A stretch of 64,000 nt of DNA, from positions 1 through 64,000 of the forward strand of contig CAAGGT010000255.1 in NCBI GenBank assembly GCA_900769465.1, in the 5' to 3' direction. Below are positions 41,210-50,022 of the stretch, in pieces. The stretch is from Bacteroidaceae bacterium (GTDB lineage: Bacteria; Bacteroidota; Bacteroidia; Bacteroidales; Bacteroidaceae). The notes beneath the pieces are model-generated. The model was not told the DNA's origin. It worked only from the letters and a program-made list of their open reading frames with translations, and made no database searches. Position 1 is the stretch's first letter. Each line of letters starts with the position of its first letter. The position numbers were made by a program, and so were the translations under genes.

Positions 41210-42415
41210 TCATTTCTTGAAGACACCGCAGAAATCGAGAACCTTTACGTCGGTACGATAGTCCAATGCAGCGAATTCCCTGTGATTCACCAGGAACACT
41301 ACAATATCCGCAGTTTCATAAGCGGTCTTGTAGTCTGTGAGTTTGAACACATTGTGTTCCTTGATATTGGGTTCTACAACCATCACATTGGCATTATTGC
41401 AGGACTGCAGCACACGCGAAGCGATGGATTTTGCAGGTGACTCACGCAAATCGTCAATGTTAGGCTTGAAAGCCAAGCCCATCATTGCCACCGCCGGAGA
41501 GCGATGATTCTCGAGTTCAAAGTCAAGCATCACCTGGCGCACCTTCTTGGCACACCACTCTGCCTTGTAGTTGTTTATGCCACGCGCCTCTGATATTATG
41601 CGTGACTCGGTTGGGAAAGCCGAAGATATGAAATATGGGTCAACGGCAATGCAATGTCCACCGACACCACAACCTGGTTGCAGGATATTCACGCGTGGAT
41701 GCTTGTTTGCCAATTCTATAAGCTCCCAAACATTGATGCCGGCCTTGTCACAGATGAGCGACAGCTCATTGGCAAATGCAATCTGCACATCACGCGAAGC
41801 ATTCTCTGTGAGCTTGCACATTTCGGCCGTACGGCTGTTTGTTGTATGGAGTTCACCTTTTACAAAGTGAGAATAGAACTCCTTTGCCTTCTCGGTTGAA
41901 GCAGAGTCTATACCGCCTATCACACGGTCATTGTTAACAAGTTCATATATGATATTGCCGGGGAGTACACGCTCAGGACAATAGGCTATATGCACCTTTC
42001 CTTTGAGCTCAGGGCGCAAGGTAAAAATCAGCTCGGCCATCTTTTCCGTAGTTCCCACAGGTGAAGTTGACTCAATGACGTAGAGGTCACCATCCTTGAG
42101 AAGCGGAAGTACCATTTTAGTAGCCGCCTCAACAAAAGATATATCGGGCTCGTGATTTCCCTTGAATGGGGTTGGCACAACAATGAAATAGGCATCGGCC
42201 TCTTGAGGAGTTGTGTAGGCCTTGAAATTACCACTGGCGATGACCTCACGCAGCAGTTCCTCAAGTCCCTCCTCTACAATGTGCAGATTACCGGAGTTCG
42301 TTTTGTCTACTACAGCCTGGTTAACATCAACACCAATGACTTCAACACCATGTTTTGCTGCAATTATGGCTGTAGGCAGGCCAATGTAGCCCAATCCCAT
42401 AAAACAAGCTTTCAT
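41210..42415 (-). CDS. wecC: Nucleotide-sugar dehydrogenase (UDP-ManNAc dehydrogenase type)
   Basis: Protein of 401 aa of the UDP-glucose/GDP-mannose dehydrogenase family: NAD-binding GLGYIGLP (7-14), VVPTPF, ESTSPVGTT (115-123), AYCPERVLPG, and the catalytic Cys255 in GVGGHCIAVDP; the C-terminal Rossmann domain follows (MGLAFKPNIDDLRESPA). The pattern fits WecC/WbpA-like enzymes that oxidise UDP-N-acetylmannosamine or UDP-GlcNAc to the uronic acid; the exact substrate cannot be settled. No 2-epimerase (wecB) is seen in the window. It begins the minus-strand unit; -7 box at 42470-42477. Confidence 0.9.
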   Translation of the reverse strand: MKACFMGLGYIGLPTAIIAAKHGVEVIGVDVNQAVVDKTNSGNLHIVEEGLEELLREVIASGNFKAYTTPQEADAYFIVVPTPFKGNHEPDISFVEAATKMVLPLLKDGDLYVIESTSPVGTTEKMAELIFTLRPELKGKVHIAYCPERVLPGNIIYELVNNDRVIGGIDSASTEKAKEFYSHFVKGELHTTNSRTAEMCKLTENASRDVQIAFANELSLICDKAGINVWELIELANKHPRVNILQPGCGVGGHCIAVDPYFISSAFPTESRIISEARGINNYKAEWCAKKVRQVMLDFELENHRSPAVAMMGLAFKPNIDDLRESPAKSIASRVLQSCNNANVMVVEPNIKEHNVFKLTDYKTAYETADIVVFLVNHREFAALDYRTDVKVLDFCGVFKK

Positions 42416-42469
42416 ATATAGATATCGTATTTTATTTCAAAAGTATTGTATCCTCGAATAAAGTATTTG

Positions 42470-42477
42470 CAAAGTTA
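42470..42477 (-). promoter_or_regulatory. -7 box of the wecC-glycosyltransferase unit
   Basis: The minus strand reads TAACTTTG (TAnnTTTG), 55 nt before the start codon. Confidence 0.5.
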
Positions 42478-42720
42478 GAAACTATTTCGTATAAAAAAAA
42501 ATAAAACAGGACAATTTTACGCAGAAAGCACACCTTGACATATTCCAAAACAGCACACACGCTATTGCGAGAGATACATCTCACATTGGCAGACAAAATC
42601 ACAGTTGACGCCCCTTGCTTTATCACCTGATGGTAGATATACATTTTTCAGAGAATGGGTATAGTGACCGATGTTCTGCATAAAAGTAAATTAATTCATA
42701 CACTTGCACACACATTTGAA

Positions 42721-42741
42721 CGTTTGTCACTATATTTGCAA
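42721..42741 (+). promoter_or_regulatory. Promoter of the wzi unit
   Basis: The -7 box TATATTTG (42731-42738) lies in a 21-nt segment identical to the minus-strand promoter at 10008-10028. The leader to the ATG at 42767 is then about 22 nt. Confidence 0.6.
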
Positions 42742-42766
42742 TAATTTTCAGCAAAACGACAACAAA

Positions 42767-44305
42767 ATGAGCCTTACCACAAGATGGACACTACTGATAC
42801 TGATGTTCGTACTCCCCGCACAAGCGCAAAAGAGCGAGTGGGGAAAAATCAGGTATGAGGTACAGTCAGAAGCTGTCTTGTCCAAAGGAGAACACGCTCC
42901 TTTTTGGTTGGTGAGCAACAGACACGGTTTGTCATCACTGGAAAACAACAGCGTGCTATTGAGTGCCGGACTACAACGTGACTTTGACGACAAACGAGGC
43001 TTCACCTGGGCCTATGGATTAGAATTGGCAGGAGCTTGGAACCATTCGACACCATTCTACATTCAACAGTTATATGCCGACATAAAGTACAACTGTTGGG
43101 AATTGAGCATCGGAAGTAAAGAGAGGTGGTCCGAGGGCAAGCACAGGACACTGAGTGGTGGCGGCTTAACCTTTTCGCCCAACGCACGTCCCATACCACA
43201 AATCCGTTTCGGCATCAACGAATACACTACTGCACGCTGGCTCTTCAACGAGTGGGTGCATATAAAGGGACACTTCAGCTACGGCCGCCAGACAGATGAC
43301 TGTTTCCAACGCACACATATGAAAAACGCTCCAATAAGGAGCAGATATGTCGAGAACGTCCTTTTTCACGAAAAAACAGCATTCCTTAAAATCGGCAAGA
43401 GATCCAGAACCCCATTTTCTATAGAAATGGGATTGGAGATGTACACCCAATTCGGAGGACGCGTATGGGAAAAAGGCCCCGACGATGACATTATACGTCA
43501 CGACCTTCCACACTCATACAAAGAGTATTTAAAAGCCTTCATTCCATTAGCCGGAGGCAGTGAATCCACAGAAATGGACCAATCAAACGTAAACGGCAAT
43601 GTCCTTGGAAGCCTGCATCTTGCACTTGATTACACAACAGACAACTGGAGTGTCAGAGCCTATTACGAACACTTCTACGAGGATCACTCGGGACTATTCG
43701 GCTTGGACTACCACTATAACCGCGAAGGAGAGAAGACTTGGGTAACATATCTTCCCTGGCGCGACGGACTTTTTGGTCTGGAGCTGACTGTTCCAAAGAA
43801 CAGGGTCATAGATACGGTAGTGTACGAATTCATAACATCACGCGACCAAAGTGGCCCTATTCTGCAAAACCCATCGGGTGATATGATGGGGCAAGCCGGC
43901 GGAAAGGACTGGTACTACACGCACAGCTACTACCAATCGTGGCAACATTGGGGCTTGTCAATGTGCAACCCGCATTTCTTGTCTCCATTGTACAACAAGC
44001 AACCCAATATGACAATGCCATATTCGCGCCTGCGCTCGCATCACCTGGCTTTCAATGGCACACCTTGCGAGCAACTCGGATACAGAGCAATGGTATCCTG
44101 GACAAAGCATTGGGGGTCATACGAGGACCCGCTACCGGAATCCCAGACCCAGCTGAGTACAATGGCTGAAGTTGTCTACACTCCAAAGAAGCTAAAAGGG
44201 TGGAGATTCACAGGCGCACTGGCCTATGACCACAGCCGCCTTATCGGCAACAATTTCGGCGGTATGCTATCCATTTGCAAAGAGGGTTGGTTAAGCAATA
44301 AATGA
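42767..44305 (+). CDS. wzi: Capsule assembly protein Wzi family
   Basis: Protein of 512 aa with a signal peptide (about 1-20, ending AQAQ) and the Wzi-type outer-membrane barrel: GEHAPFWLVSNRHGLSSLEN near the N-terminus, YNCWELSIGSKERWSEG, then RPIPQIRFGINEYT. Wzi binds exported capsule polysaccharide at the outer membrane and holds it on the cell surface. The frame extends upstream to 42704, but the promoter box at 42731 lies within that extension, so the ATG at 42767 is used. Marks the surrounding cluster as capsule or exopolysaccharide synthesis. First of three plus-strand genes. Confidence 0.87.
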   Translation: MSLTTRWTLLILMFVLPAQAQKSEWGKIRYEVQSEAVLSKGEHAPFWLVSNRHGLSSLENNSVLLSAGLQRDFDDKRGFTWAYGLELAGAWNHSTPFYIQQLYADIKYNCWELSIGSKERWSEGKHRTLSGGGLTFSPNARPIPQIRFGINEYTTARWLFNEWVHIKGHFSYGRQTDDCFQRTHMKNAPIRSRYVENVLFHEKTAFLKIGKRSRTPFSIEMGLEMYTQFGGRVWEKGPDDDIIRHDLPHSYKEYLKAFIPLAGGSESTEMDQSNVNGNVLGSLHLALDYTTDNWSVRAYYEHFYEDHSGLFGLDYHYNREGEKTWVTYLPWRDGLFGLELTVPKNRVIDTVVYEFITSRDQSGPILQNPSGDMMGQAGGKDWYYTHSYYQSWQHWGLSMCNPHFLSPLYNKQPNMTMPYSRLRSHHLAFNGTPCEQLGYRAMVSWTKHWGSYEDPLPESQTQLSTMAEVVYTPKKLKGWRFTGALAYDHSRLIGNNFGGMLSICKEGWLSNK

Positions 44306-44323
44306 CAACAAAGCCAGAAAGAT

Positions 44324-44770
44324 ATGAAACGATATATATACAGGCTACTGATTCTATTGACCATAATAGCGGCATCGTCGTGCGAGAGCTATCTCATTCA
44401 CGGTAACTTGGATGGTTTTTGGCAAGTAGAAAGCATTGAGGACAAAAATACAGGCGACATCACATATTGCGATGGCGATACCTACTACTCGTTCCAAAGG
44501 GATTTGGTGTTGGTTTCATACGTATCACCCAATATCCCGACAGGGCAAATAAAAGAGAACTATATTGCACATTTCACTTGTGAAAACGATTCAATATATA
44601 TGACCGATTTTCGCATCTATATTGACAGGAACGGCAAGCAAGCCCCGCTCTCAAAACTTGAAAAATTTGGCATATACGACACCTTCAGCACCTTTTACGT
44701 AGAGATGCTCAACAAAAGAGTTTTAATACTCAACTCGGGAAAGTCACGCATAATACTAAAAAAACATTAA
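44324..44770 (+). CDS. Small lipocalin-like lipoprotein
   Basis: Protein of 148 aa with a lipoprotein signal (Cys20 in AASSCES). The mature part starts LDGFWQVESIEDKNTGDITY, a lipocalin-like G-x-W-x-V start, and continues as short beta strands to RVLILNSGKSRIILKK. Similar small lipoproteins (DUF4847/DUF5004-like) are frequent in Bacteroidetes. Sits 18 nt after wzi and 21 nt before the acyltransferase gene, so it may be an accessory of capsule assembly. Function unknown. Confidence 0.7.
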   Translation: MKRYIYRLLILLTIIAASSCESYLIHGNLDGFWQVESIEDKNTGDITYCDGDTYYSFQRDLVLVSYVSPNIPTGQIKENYIAHFTCENDSIYMTDFRIYIDRNGKQAPLSKLEKFGIYDTFSTFYVEMLNKRVLILNSGKSRIILKKH

Positions 44771-44791
44771 ATATCATTATTAAATAAAACT

Positions 44792-45877
44792 ATGACAAGC
44801 AACACACAACTTCCGAAAAAGAGAATTGAATACATTGATGCTCTGCGCGGACTGACAATGATTCTTGTCGTTTTTTCTCACGTTGAAATGACAAGTTTCG
44901 GTTTTGAGACACCAACATTCATCAACAGCCTTTTTATGTCATTCCGTATGCCTTTGTTCTTTTGGGTAAGCGGTTTCATTGCCTACAAAGCAAACATTGA
45001 GTGGAATTGGTCTACTTGGTGGACAATGAGCAAAAAGAAGATGCTTATACAATTGATACCGACATTCACTTTCGGTTTGATATACGCATACGCATATTTC
45101 AACTCAGACTTCACAACGTTCATAACCCATAATGGCAAGTTGGGTTATTGGTTCACAATTGCATTGCTCGAGATATTCCTCATTGTGTACGCAACAAACG
45201 TTCTTATATACAACAATGACCCAAAGGTACACAGAAAGCGTATGCTTGTTGCGCTTATAATCCTCTCGGGTGTACTGTTCATTGCAAAGATTGCCCTCAA
45301 AGTACACCCTGCTTTGAACAATGCCGGCAATATATTAAGTTTGCACCACACATTCAACTATTTCCAGTACTTTGCCTTCGGATATATTTGCTCAATGTAT
45401 AAAGAGATATTCAACAAAATGCTCGAAAACAAGTTATTCTCGGCAATAATCATCATTCTCTTTGCCTCACTGTTCTATGTAAAGGCAAGCTATATCTCAG
45501 CTATCGCCGGCGGTGGTATGAGCATTTGGGCTATGATTGATATTACCTTGGAGATGCTTATCGGCTATTTTGGATTGTTGTTGGTCTTCAACACTGTAAA
45601 GACATACCAAAGCTCATTCACTGCAGACAAAAGAATAGGACGCGCACTACAGTTCATAGGAAAAAGGACATTGGACATATATCTTCTACACTACTTCCTG
45701 TTGCCACATCTGCCACAAGTCGGTGAATTCTTGCTTAAAGGGAACAATGCCACATTGGAATTGATTACCGGATTATTGCTCTCTATTGTTGTACTGACTC
45801 TTTGCCTTGCAATAAGCAGCGTGTTGCGCACCAGCCCGTTGTTGGCAAAGTGGTTATTCGGAGTGAAAAGCAAATAA
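44792..45877 (+). CDS. Membrane acyltransferase 3 family (OafA-like)
   Basis: Protein of 361 aa with about ten membrane helices and the Acyl_transf_3 start KKRIEYIDALRGLTMILVVF (the Arg of DALRG and the following His, SHVE, are conserved in the family), then FFWVSGFIAYKAN and GKRTLDIYLLHYFLLP. Such enzymes O-acetylate or succinylate sugars on the way to the surface, and the location suggests decoration of the capsule repeat unit. Third gene of the wzi unit, followed by a strong terminator. Confidence 0.9.
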   Translation: MTSNTQLPKKRIEYIDALRGLTMILVVFSHVEMTSFGFETPTFINSLFMSFRMPLFFWVSGFIAYKANIEWNWSTWWTMSKKKMLIQLIPTFTFGLIYAYAYFNSDFTTFITHNGKLGYWFTIALLEIFLIVYATNVLIYNNDPKVHRKRMLVALIILSGVLFIAKIALKVHPALNNAGNILSLHHTFNYFQYFAFGYICSMYKEIFNKMLENKLFSAIIIILFASLFYVKASYISAIAGGGMSIWAMIDITLEMLIGYFGLLLVFNTVKTYQSSFTADKRIGRALQFIGKRTLDIYLLHYFLLPHLPQVGEFLLKGNNATLELITGLLLSIVVLTLCLAISSVLRTSPLLAKWLFGVKSK

Positions 45878-45899
45878 CGACAGGAGTAACAATAAGAAA

Positions 45900-45935
45900 A
45901 ACAAATGGTCATCAGCACGCTGATGACCATTTGTT
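45900..45935. terminator. Bidirectional terminator between convergent polysaccharide genes
   Basis: A 17-bp perfect stem (45900-45916 with 45919-45935, 2-nt centre) overlaps the end of the minus-strand glycosyltransferase gene. Confidence 0.8.
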
Positions 45936-46784
45936 GAATAAATCAGTATAATGCTCCATAAGATTTTTTATCTGCACATCGTTGCTGTCTCTATGCAGAT
46001 TGGACGCCATCAACGAAGAGTCACTGTGCAATTTCTGATATAAGAGGTCTATCTGATAGAAAGAGTATCCGTAATCAACCAGACGATGTTTTGTTCCGGC
46101 CATCACAGCCATAGACCAGAACCATATATCATCTGCCTGTGGTGCCAACGCCATAAACAGTTCTCTATTGGAAACATCCTTGTACAAGGATTTTGGAGGA
46201 TATAGTGTTCCGGCGCCACCAAGTGGAAAAATAGGTTTATCACCCATCTTTGTTATATTCTGCTCCCACTTTCTGTATGGAAGGAACTGCCCATCTTTCA
46301 CTCTTGGGCAATGAGCCAATGTACATAATATCTGTGAAGGAGTTTTCAAATGAGCCTCATACAGGCTTTTAAGAAAGCCACGCTTATACACCAGATCATC
46401 GTCAACTGTCACCAGTATATCATTGGGGCACAATTCCAAAGTTGGCACAAGCTTCTTGTAGGAACGTATATCGTCACAGAAACGCACCTCAACGCCATAC
46501 TTATTACAAAAACGCGCTAACTTCAAAGGAAGATTTTCTGATGAAAAGTTAACATTATCAAGCCACAGGATTATCCTGTCGGGCCTATGACTCTGCAAAA
46601 GTAGCGACTTCAGTACGTGAACAACGGTAGCCTCCACTCGTCTGCCATAGCTCGTCAATGTGACAACAATATGTGGGTGAGCACTACTATCAACCTTTAA
46701 CAAAGGTTTTTTGGGAAGGATGGTAATCCACGCCACGTATAAAAGTCCACATATATAAGACCACAAAATGCGTATGTATTTCAT
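45912..46784 (-). CDS. Probable glycosyltransferase
   Basis: Protein of 290 aa with an N-terminal hydrophobic helix (about 5-25) and a GT-A-like domain: HIVVTLTSYGRRVEATVVHV near 37-56, PDRIILWLDN, and a metal-binding VTVDDDLVYKRGFLKSLYEA (DDD). The C-terminal part FMALAPQADDIWFWSMAVMA is typical of small capsule-locus transferases. Donor and acceptor unknown. It starts inside the end of the upstream GT2 gene (4-nt overlap) and is the last gene of the wzx-GT-GT unit. AT-rich compared with the window ends. Confidence 0.75.
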   Translation of the reverse strand: MKYIRILWSYICGLLYVAWITILPKKPLLKVDSSAHPHIVVTLTSYGRRVEATVVHVLKSLLLQSHRPDRIILWLDNVNFSSENLPLKLARFCNKYGVEVRFCDDIRSYKKLVPTLELCPNDILVTVDDDLVYKRGFLKSLYEAHLKTPSQILCTLAHCPRVKDGQFLPYRKWEQNITKMGDKPIFPLGGAGTLYPPKSLYKDVSNRELFMALAPQADDIWFWSMAVMAGTKHRLVDYGYSFYQIDLLYQKLHSDSSLMASNLHRDSNDVQIKNLMEHYTDLFNKWSSAC

Positions 46785-47728
46785 AGTTTAAATTTAAAAT
46801 ATTTATGTTCTATCAATAAATTCCTAAAATCTTCTTGTGTCACGCCATCTTTCCTATACGAATCTGAAATGACACTTCTAACAAGTTTTAGTGTAAGCGA
46901 AATACTCTTTGACGATTTATAGAAAGCACTTAACAACAACGGAATATTCAGCAACAACCACACAAAATACTTCAACGCGTTAAAATGCAAACGGACATTA
47001 ATCAAACGGTTAAGATAATGCAAATAAATCTTTGGTGTCTGGGGGGAGCGACCTATTGAAGCCCCGACCTTGTGATATATTTGTGAATCAAGTACACAAG
47101 CCATCCTTTGTCTGTTCTTTTTCATTCTCAAAGACAACTCAAAATCCTCCTCGCCAAAGAAAAAACGCTCTGTAAAGATTTTACCCTCACTGTCCAACAT
47201 TCCGGGAGTGAAGAATAGGGCACAACCGGTGACAAACGATATCTCAATGAACTTGTTCTCTTTGATTTCAGTCTCAGGACGACCTGCGTAGAAATATTTA
47301 CGGAACCCAAAGAACAGTTTACCTCCACAATTCCAGACCCGGCCCTTATCCGAGAAGAAGTTTATCTTTGGCGTCAAAAGTTTATATTCGGGATTATCGT
47401 CTGCAAATTTCAACAGATGTTCAAGGAAATCGGGACATACTTCAGTATCATTATTCAACAACAAATAACTGTCTGGAGATATCTTACGGGCAACTTCCAG
47501 GCCCTTGTTGTTACCACGGGCAAAGCCATAGTTCTTGTCGAGCGGCACCAGACGGACATCAATATCTTTGTGTTCATCAATCCAGGTTGCAATGCGCTGT
47601 ATCGAATCATCAGAAGAACCATTGTCAACAACAAACACCACAAACTCTCCATCAGCTTTAGCTAACGATTGCAGGCAAGCCAACGTATCGTCGGCACCAT
47701 TCCAGTTGAGTATTACAATAGCTGTCAT
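46781..47728 (-). CDS. GT2 glycosyltransferase (rhamnosyltransferase-like)
   Basis: Protein of 315 aa, GT-A fold family 2: AIVILNWNGADDTLACLQSL at the start, VVDNGSSDDSIQRI, YGFARGNNKGLEVARK, LLLNNDTEVCPDFLEHLLKF (the NDTE metal site) and FFFGEEDFELSLRMKK. These are hallmarks of rhamnosyltransferase-like GT2 enzymes, though the sugar cannot be read from sequence. Overlaps wzx by 4 nt upstream and the other transferase by 4 nt downstream, so translation is coupled. AT-rich. Confidence 0.9.
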   Translation of the reverse strand: MTAIVILNWNGADDTLACLQSLAKADGEFVVFVVDNGSSDDSIQRIATWIDEHKDIDVRLVPLDKNYGFARGNNKGLEVARKISPDSYLLLNNDTEVCPDFLEHLLKFADDNPEYKLLTPKINFFSDKGRVWNCGGKLFFGFRKYFYAGRPETEIKENKFIEISFVTGCALFFTPGMLDSEGKIFTERFFFGEEDFELSLRMKKNRQRMACVLDSQIYHKVGASIGRSPQTPKIYLHYLNRLINVRLHFNALKYFVWLLLNIPLLLSAFYKSSKSISLTLKLVRSVISDSYRKDGVTQEDFRNLLIEHKYFKFKL

Positions 47729-48978
47729 TTGCGTTTATTTATACGGTATAAACTTATGAGACACAAAACAAATAGCATAATCTCGGACAAAGACATTGCC
47801 CAAGCTGCAGCCGTCGCACCCCCGCTAGGTGCAAAAAGCAACATAAATATCACGCTGAACACTCCGGTAATTATCACCGAACGGAAAAACAGAGCCTGAC
47901 CGTTCATATTTATGAGTCCGACAATGCCTACAAGATAATTTATTTCACCGAACAGTATTACCAATGTCATTATGCGTATAAGCGGCACACAGGCCACAAA
48001 ATCCTTGCCACAAAGTATATCCGAAATGAGCGGAGCGAAAATATATACACCAATTGTCACCACCACCACAGCGGCAGTAAAAGGCAAGGAAATCTTACGC
48101 AGCAAAGCCATATTCTTCTTTATTGGTTGCCCTTTGAACTTATGACTCAAATGAGGGAACAGAGCCTGCGCCGCAGGAGATATAAGAGACTGGAAACCCT
48201 TTATCACCTTCTCTGCCGCAGAGTAAAGCCCTACAAATTCATCGGGAACGAACTGTTTGAGAATGATGATATTCGCATTGCGGTAAAGATTCATACCAAA
48301 TGTGGAACCGAACACAGCACTGCCGTCTTTTAACTGGGAAAAGACATCGCTCCACTTTACACGACGCAGACGCAGATTAAACTGCCGGTAAACGAGGATA
48401 AGACTCAAAAGACCTGCAAGCATATATCCAAAAGAGTTCAAAAGAATAAGCAAATCCGCATCGTCTGCAGAACGTATAACAACAAATATCAATACCGAAA
48501 ACAGTATTTTCGATGAAGCGTTCACAATTGTGACATACTTCATCTTTTCCAATCCCTGGAACAGCCATATCGGAGTAAAAATATCGCCAACAACCATTCC
48601 CAAGCCATAGATAAACATCAAAATCCCGACATCATCCTTAAAGACCAATTTTGAAAACAGGAAAAGGACAAACGACACCGCCACCGCAATCAACGCCTTG
48701 CTTGCGGTCACAGCACTATATATAGAAGATACAGCTGCGTCATCATCACGGCACTGTGAAATCTGTTTTGTGGCCGAGAAGTTAAACCCATAGGTGCTAA
48801 ACAAGATTACATACTGCACAACCACGTACACATAAGAATATGCACCGTAGCCAGCCTTACCCACAACGTGAAGTATATACGGCAAAGTCAACAGAGGCAG
48901 CAAAACATTCAACGCATTCAAAATAGAAAGCGAAAAAAAATTTTCTATGAGTCGACGATACTTTTTCAGTTTATCCAT
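47725..48978 (-). CDS. Oligosaccharide flippase (Wzx-like)
   Basis: Protein of 417 aa with about 12 membrane helices and the polysaccharide-synthesis/MATE-like start NFFSLSILNALNVLLPLLTLPYI and GKAGYGAYSYVYVVVQYVILF. It would flip the undecaprenyl-linked repeat unit to the periplasmic side for Wzy polymerisation. First gene of the minus-strand wzx-GT2-GT unit; a -7 box lies at 49037-49044. Confidence 0.9.
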   Translation of the reverse strand: MDKLKKYRRLIENFFSLSILNALNVLLPLLTLPYILHVVGKAGYGAYSYVYVVVQYVILFSTYGFNFSATKQISQCRDDDAAVSSIYSAVTASKALIAVAVSFVLFLFSKLVFKDDVGILMFIYGLGMVVGDIFTPIWLFQGLEKMKYVTIVNASSKILFSVLIFVVIRSADDADLLILLNSFGYMLAGLLSLILVYRQFNLRLRRVKWSDVFSQLKDGSAVFGSTFGMNLYRNANIIILKQFVPDEFVGLYSAAEKVIKGFQSLISPAAQALFPHLSHKFKGQPIKKNMALLRKISLPFTAAVVVVTIGVYIFAPLISDILCGKDFVACVPLIRIMTLVILFGEINYLVGIVGLINMNGQALFFRSVIITGVFSVIFMLLFAPSGGATAAAWAMSLSEIMLFVLCLISLYRINKRK

Positions 48979-49036
48979 TGTTATTATTTTTTGTAACCCA
49001 AGACATCACAAGAGTTCACAATACCTTAAGAATACA

Positions 49037-49044
49037 CAAAGTTA
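49037..49044 (-). promoter_or_regulatory. -7 box of the wzx unit
   Basis: The minus strand reads TAACTTTG (TAnnTTTG), 59 nt before the wzx start. Confidence 0.5.
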
Positions 49045-49135
49045 TAAAAAAAGTACAACAAAAAAACATTGTAATCTTCATATACAACTGATTTTTCGAA
49101 TATAAATCATCAAAATAATAAAAACAGATATAAAA

Positions 49136-49166
49136 TTTGTCTATTTTTGTGGTTTATTTATTTTTG
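49136..49166 (+). promoter_or_regulatory. Promoter of the hexapeptide acetyltransferase gene
   Basis: TTTG (49136-49139) and TATTTTTG (49159-49166) are 19 nt apart. Another TATTTTTG lies at 49142-49149 and may serve as an alternative -7 box. Confidence 0.6.
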
Positions 49167-49199
49167 TAACATAAAAACATTTTAAAAATAAAAGCAAAG

Positions 49200-49721
49200 G
49201 TGAAAAACATTTCTATAAAGCAAGCGATATTCCTTTGTCTGTATTATGGTGCTGCACGTTATCTCCCCAAGCTGTTGCTTGGGAAGAAATTAAGATATGT
49301 TTGCTGCAAGAATATCTTCAAGCACTGCGGAAATAATGTAAACATTGAGCGTGGTGCATATTTTGGCACAGGCATAGAAATATCCATTGGAGACAACTCC
49401 GGGCTCGGCATCAACTGCTGGGTTCCAAATAACCTCACTGTGGGCAACGATGTTATGATGGGGCCGAACGTAACAATACTCGACCGCAACCACAAATTCG
49501 AGCGCACCGACATCCCCATTATAAGGCAAGGAAATACCGAAAGGAAGCCAACTATAATTGAAGACGACGTGTGGATTGGTTGTCAGGTTCTTGTTATGCC
49601 GGGAAGAACAATAAAGAAAGGTTGCATTGTTGCAGGAGGTTGTGTGCTGTGCAAAGATTTTCCCGAATATTCAATCATTGGTGGCAATCCATCAAAGCTA
49701 ATAAGGAGCAGAGTGCAATAA
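49200..49721 (+). CDS. Hexapeptide-repeat O-acetyltransferase (WcaF/maltose acetyltransferase-like)
   Basis: Protein of 173 aa with left-handed beta-helix hexapeptide repeats from about residue 45 on: FGTGIEISIGDNSGLGINCW, LTVGNDVMMGPNVTILDRNH (catalytic His-type position), and IIEDDVWIGCQVLVMPGRTI. Uses acetyl-CoA to O-acetylate a sugar of the polysaccharide. The start is GTG at 49200, because no ATG is near and the promoter is immediately upstream. It stands alone on the plus strand between minus-strand units. Confidence 0.85.
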   Translation: MKNISIKQAIFLCLYYGAARYLPKLLLGKKLRYVCCKNIFKHCGNNVNIERGAYFGTGIEISIGDNSGLGINCWVPNNLTVGNDVMMGPNVTILDRNHKFERTDIPIIRQGNTERKPTIIEDDVWIGCQVLVMPGRTIKKGCIVAGGCVLCKDFPEYSIIGGNPSKLIRSRVQ

Positions 49722-50022
49722 ATCTTAGAAACAAGCGAATGGAGACAATAGTTACGTTCATCGACAAACAGAATGTTTTCTATCTTATTCATACGGCTCC
49801 GACACAAATAGGCTGATTTAAAAGTCATTTACAAAGAATGCAATCCCTGTTAGATATATTCTAGTGGGGATTGCCCGTTCAAAAAGTATACTTTCAGGAA
49901 AATTCCTTTGTATACTCTTGGTGTCCTATATTTTTGTCATCCACCACATATTGCAAATCGGCGAGCACAAAATAAACTTGACTCAAAAGGATGAAAGTGA
50001 AAAACCTTTATATCAAGTGCTC
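49722..50022. other. Gene-free interval with a hairpin
   Basis: Roughly 300 bases with no supported gene. A hairpin 49840-49854 with 49860-49874 (8-bp GCAATCCC/GGGATTGC outer stem, G-U middle, TAGA/TCTA inner stem) may end the acetyltransferase transcript, though no T-run follows. Short open frames here look like noise or decayed sequence. Confidence 0.5.

Larger units (their letters stand above)
42416..42766. other. Divergent promoter region between wecC and wzi
   Basis: 351 bases without a gene. It holds a minus-strand -7 box (TAACTTTG, complement of 42470-42477) for wecC and a plus-strand box TATATTTG (42731-42738) for wzi. No inverted repeats suggestive of an invertible promoter were seen. 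Confidence 0.6.

Noticed and set aside
42416..42766. Invertible capsule promoter of the Bacteroides type
   Set aside because: No pair of inverted repeats flanking the promoter boxes and no recombinase gene in the window.
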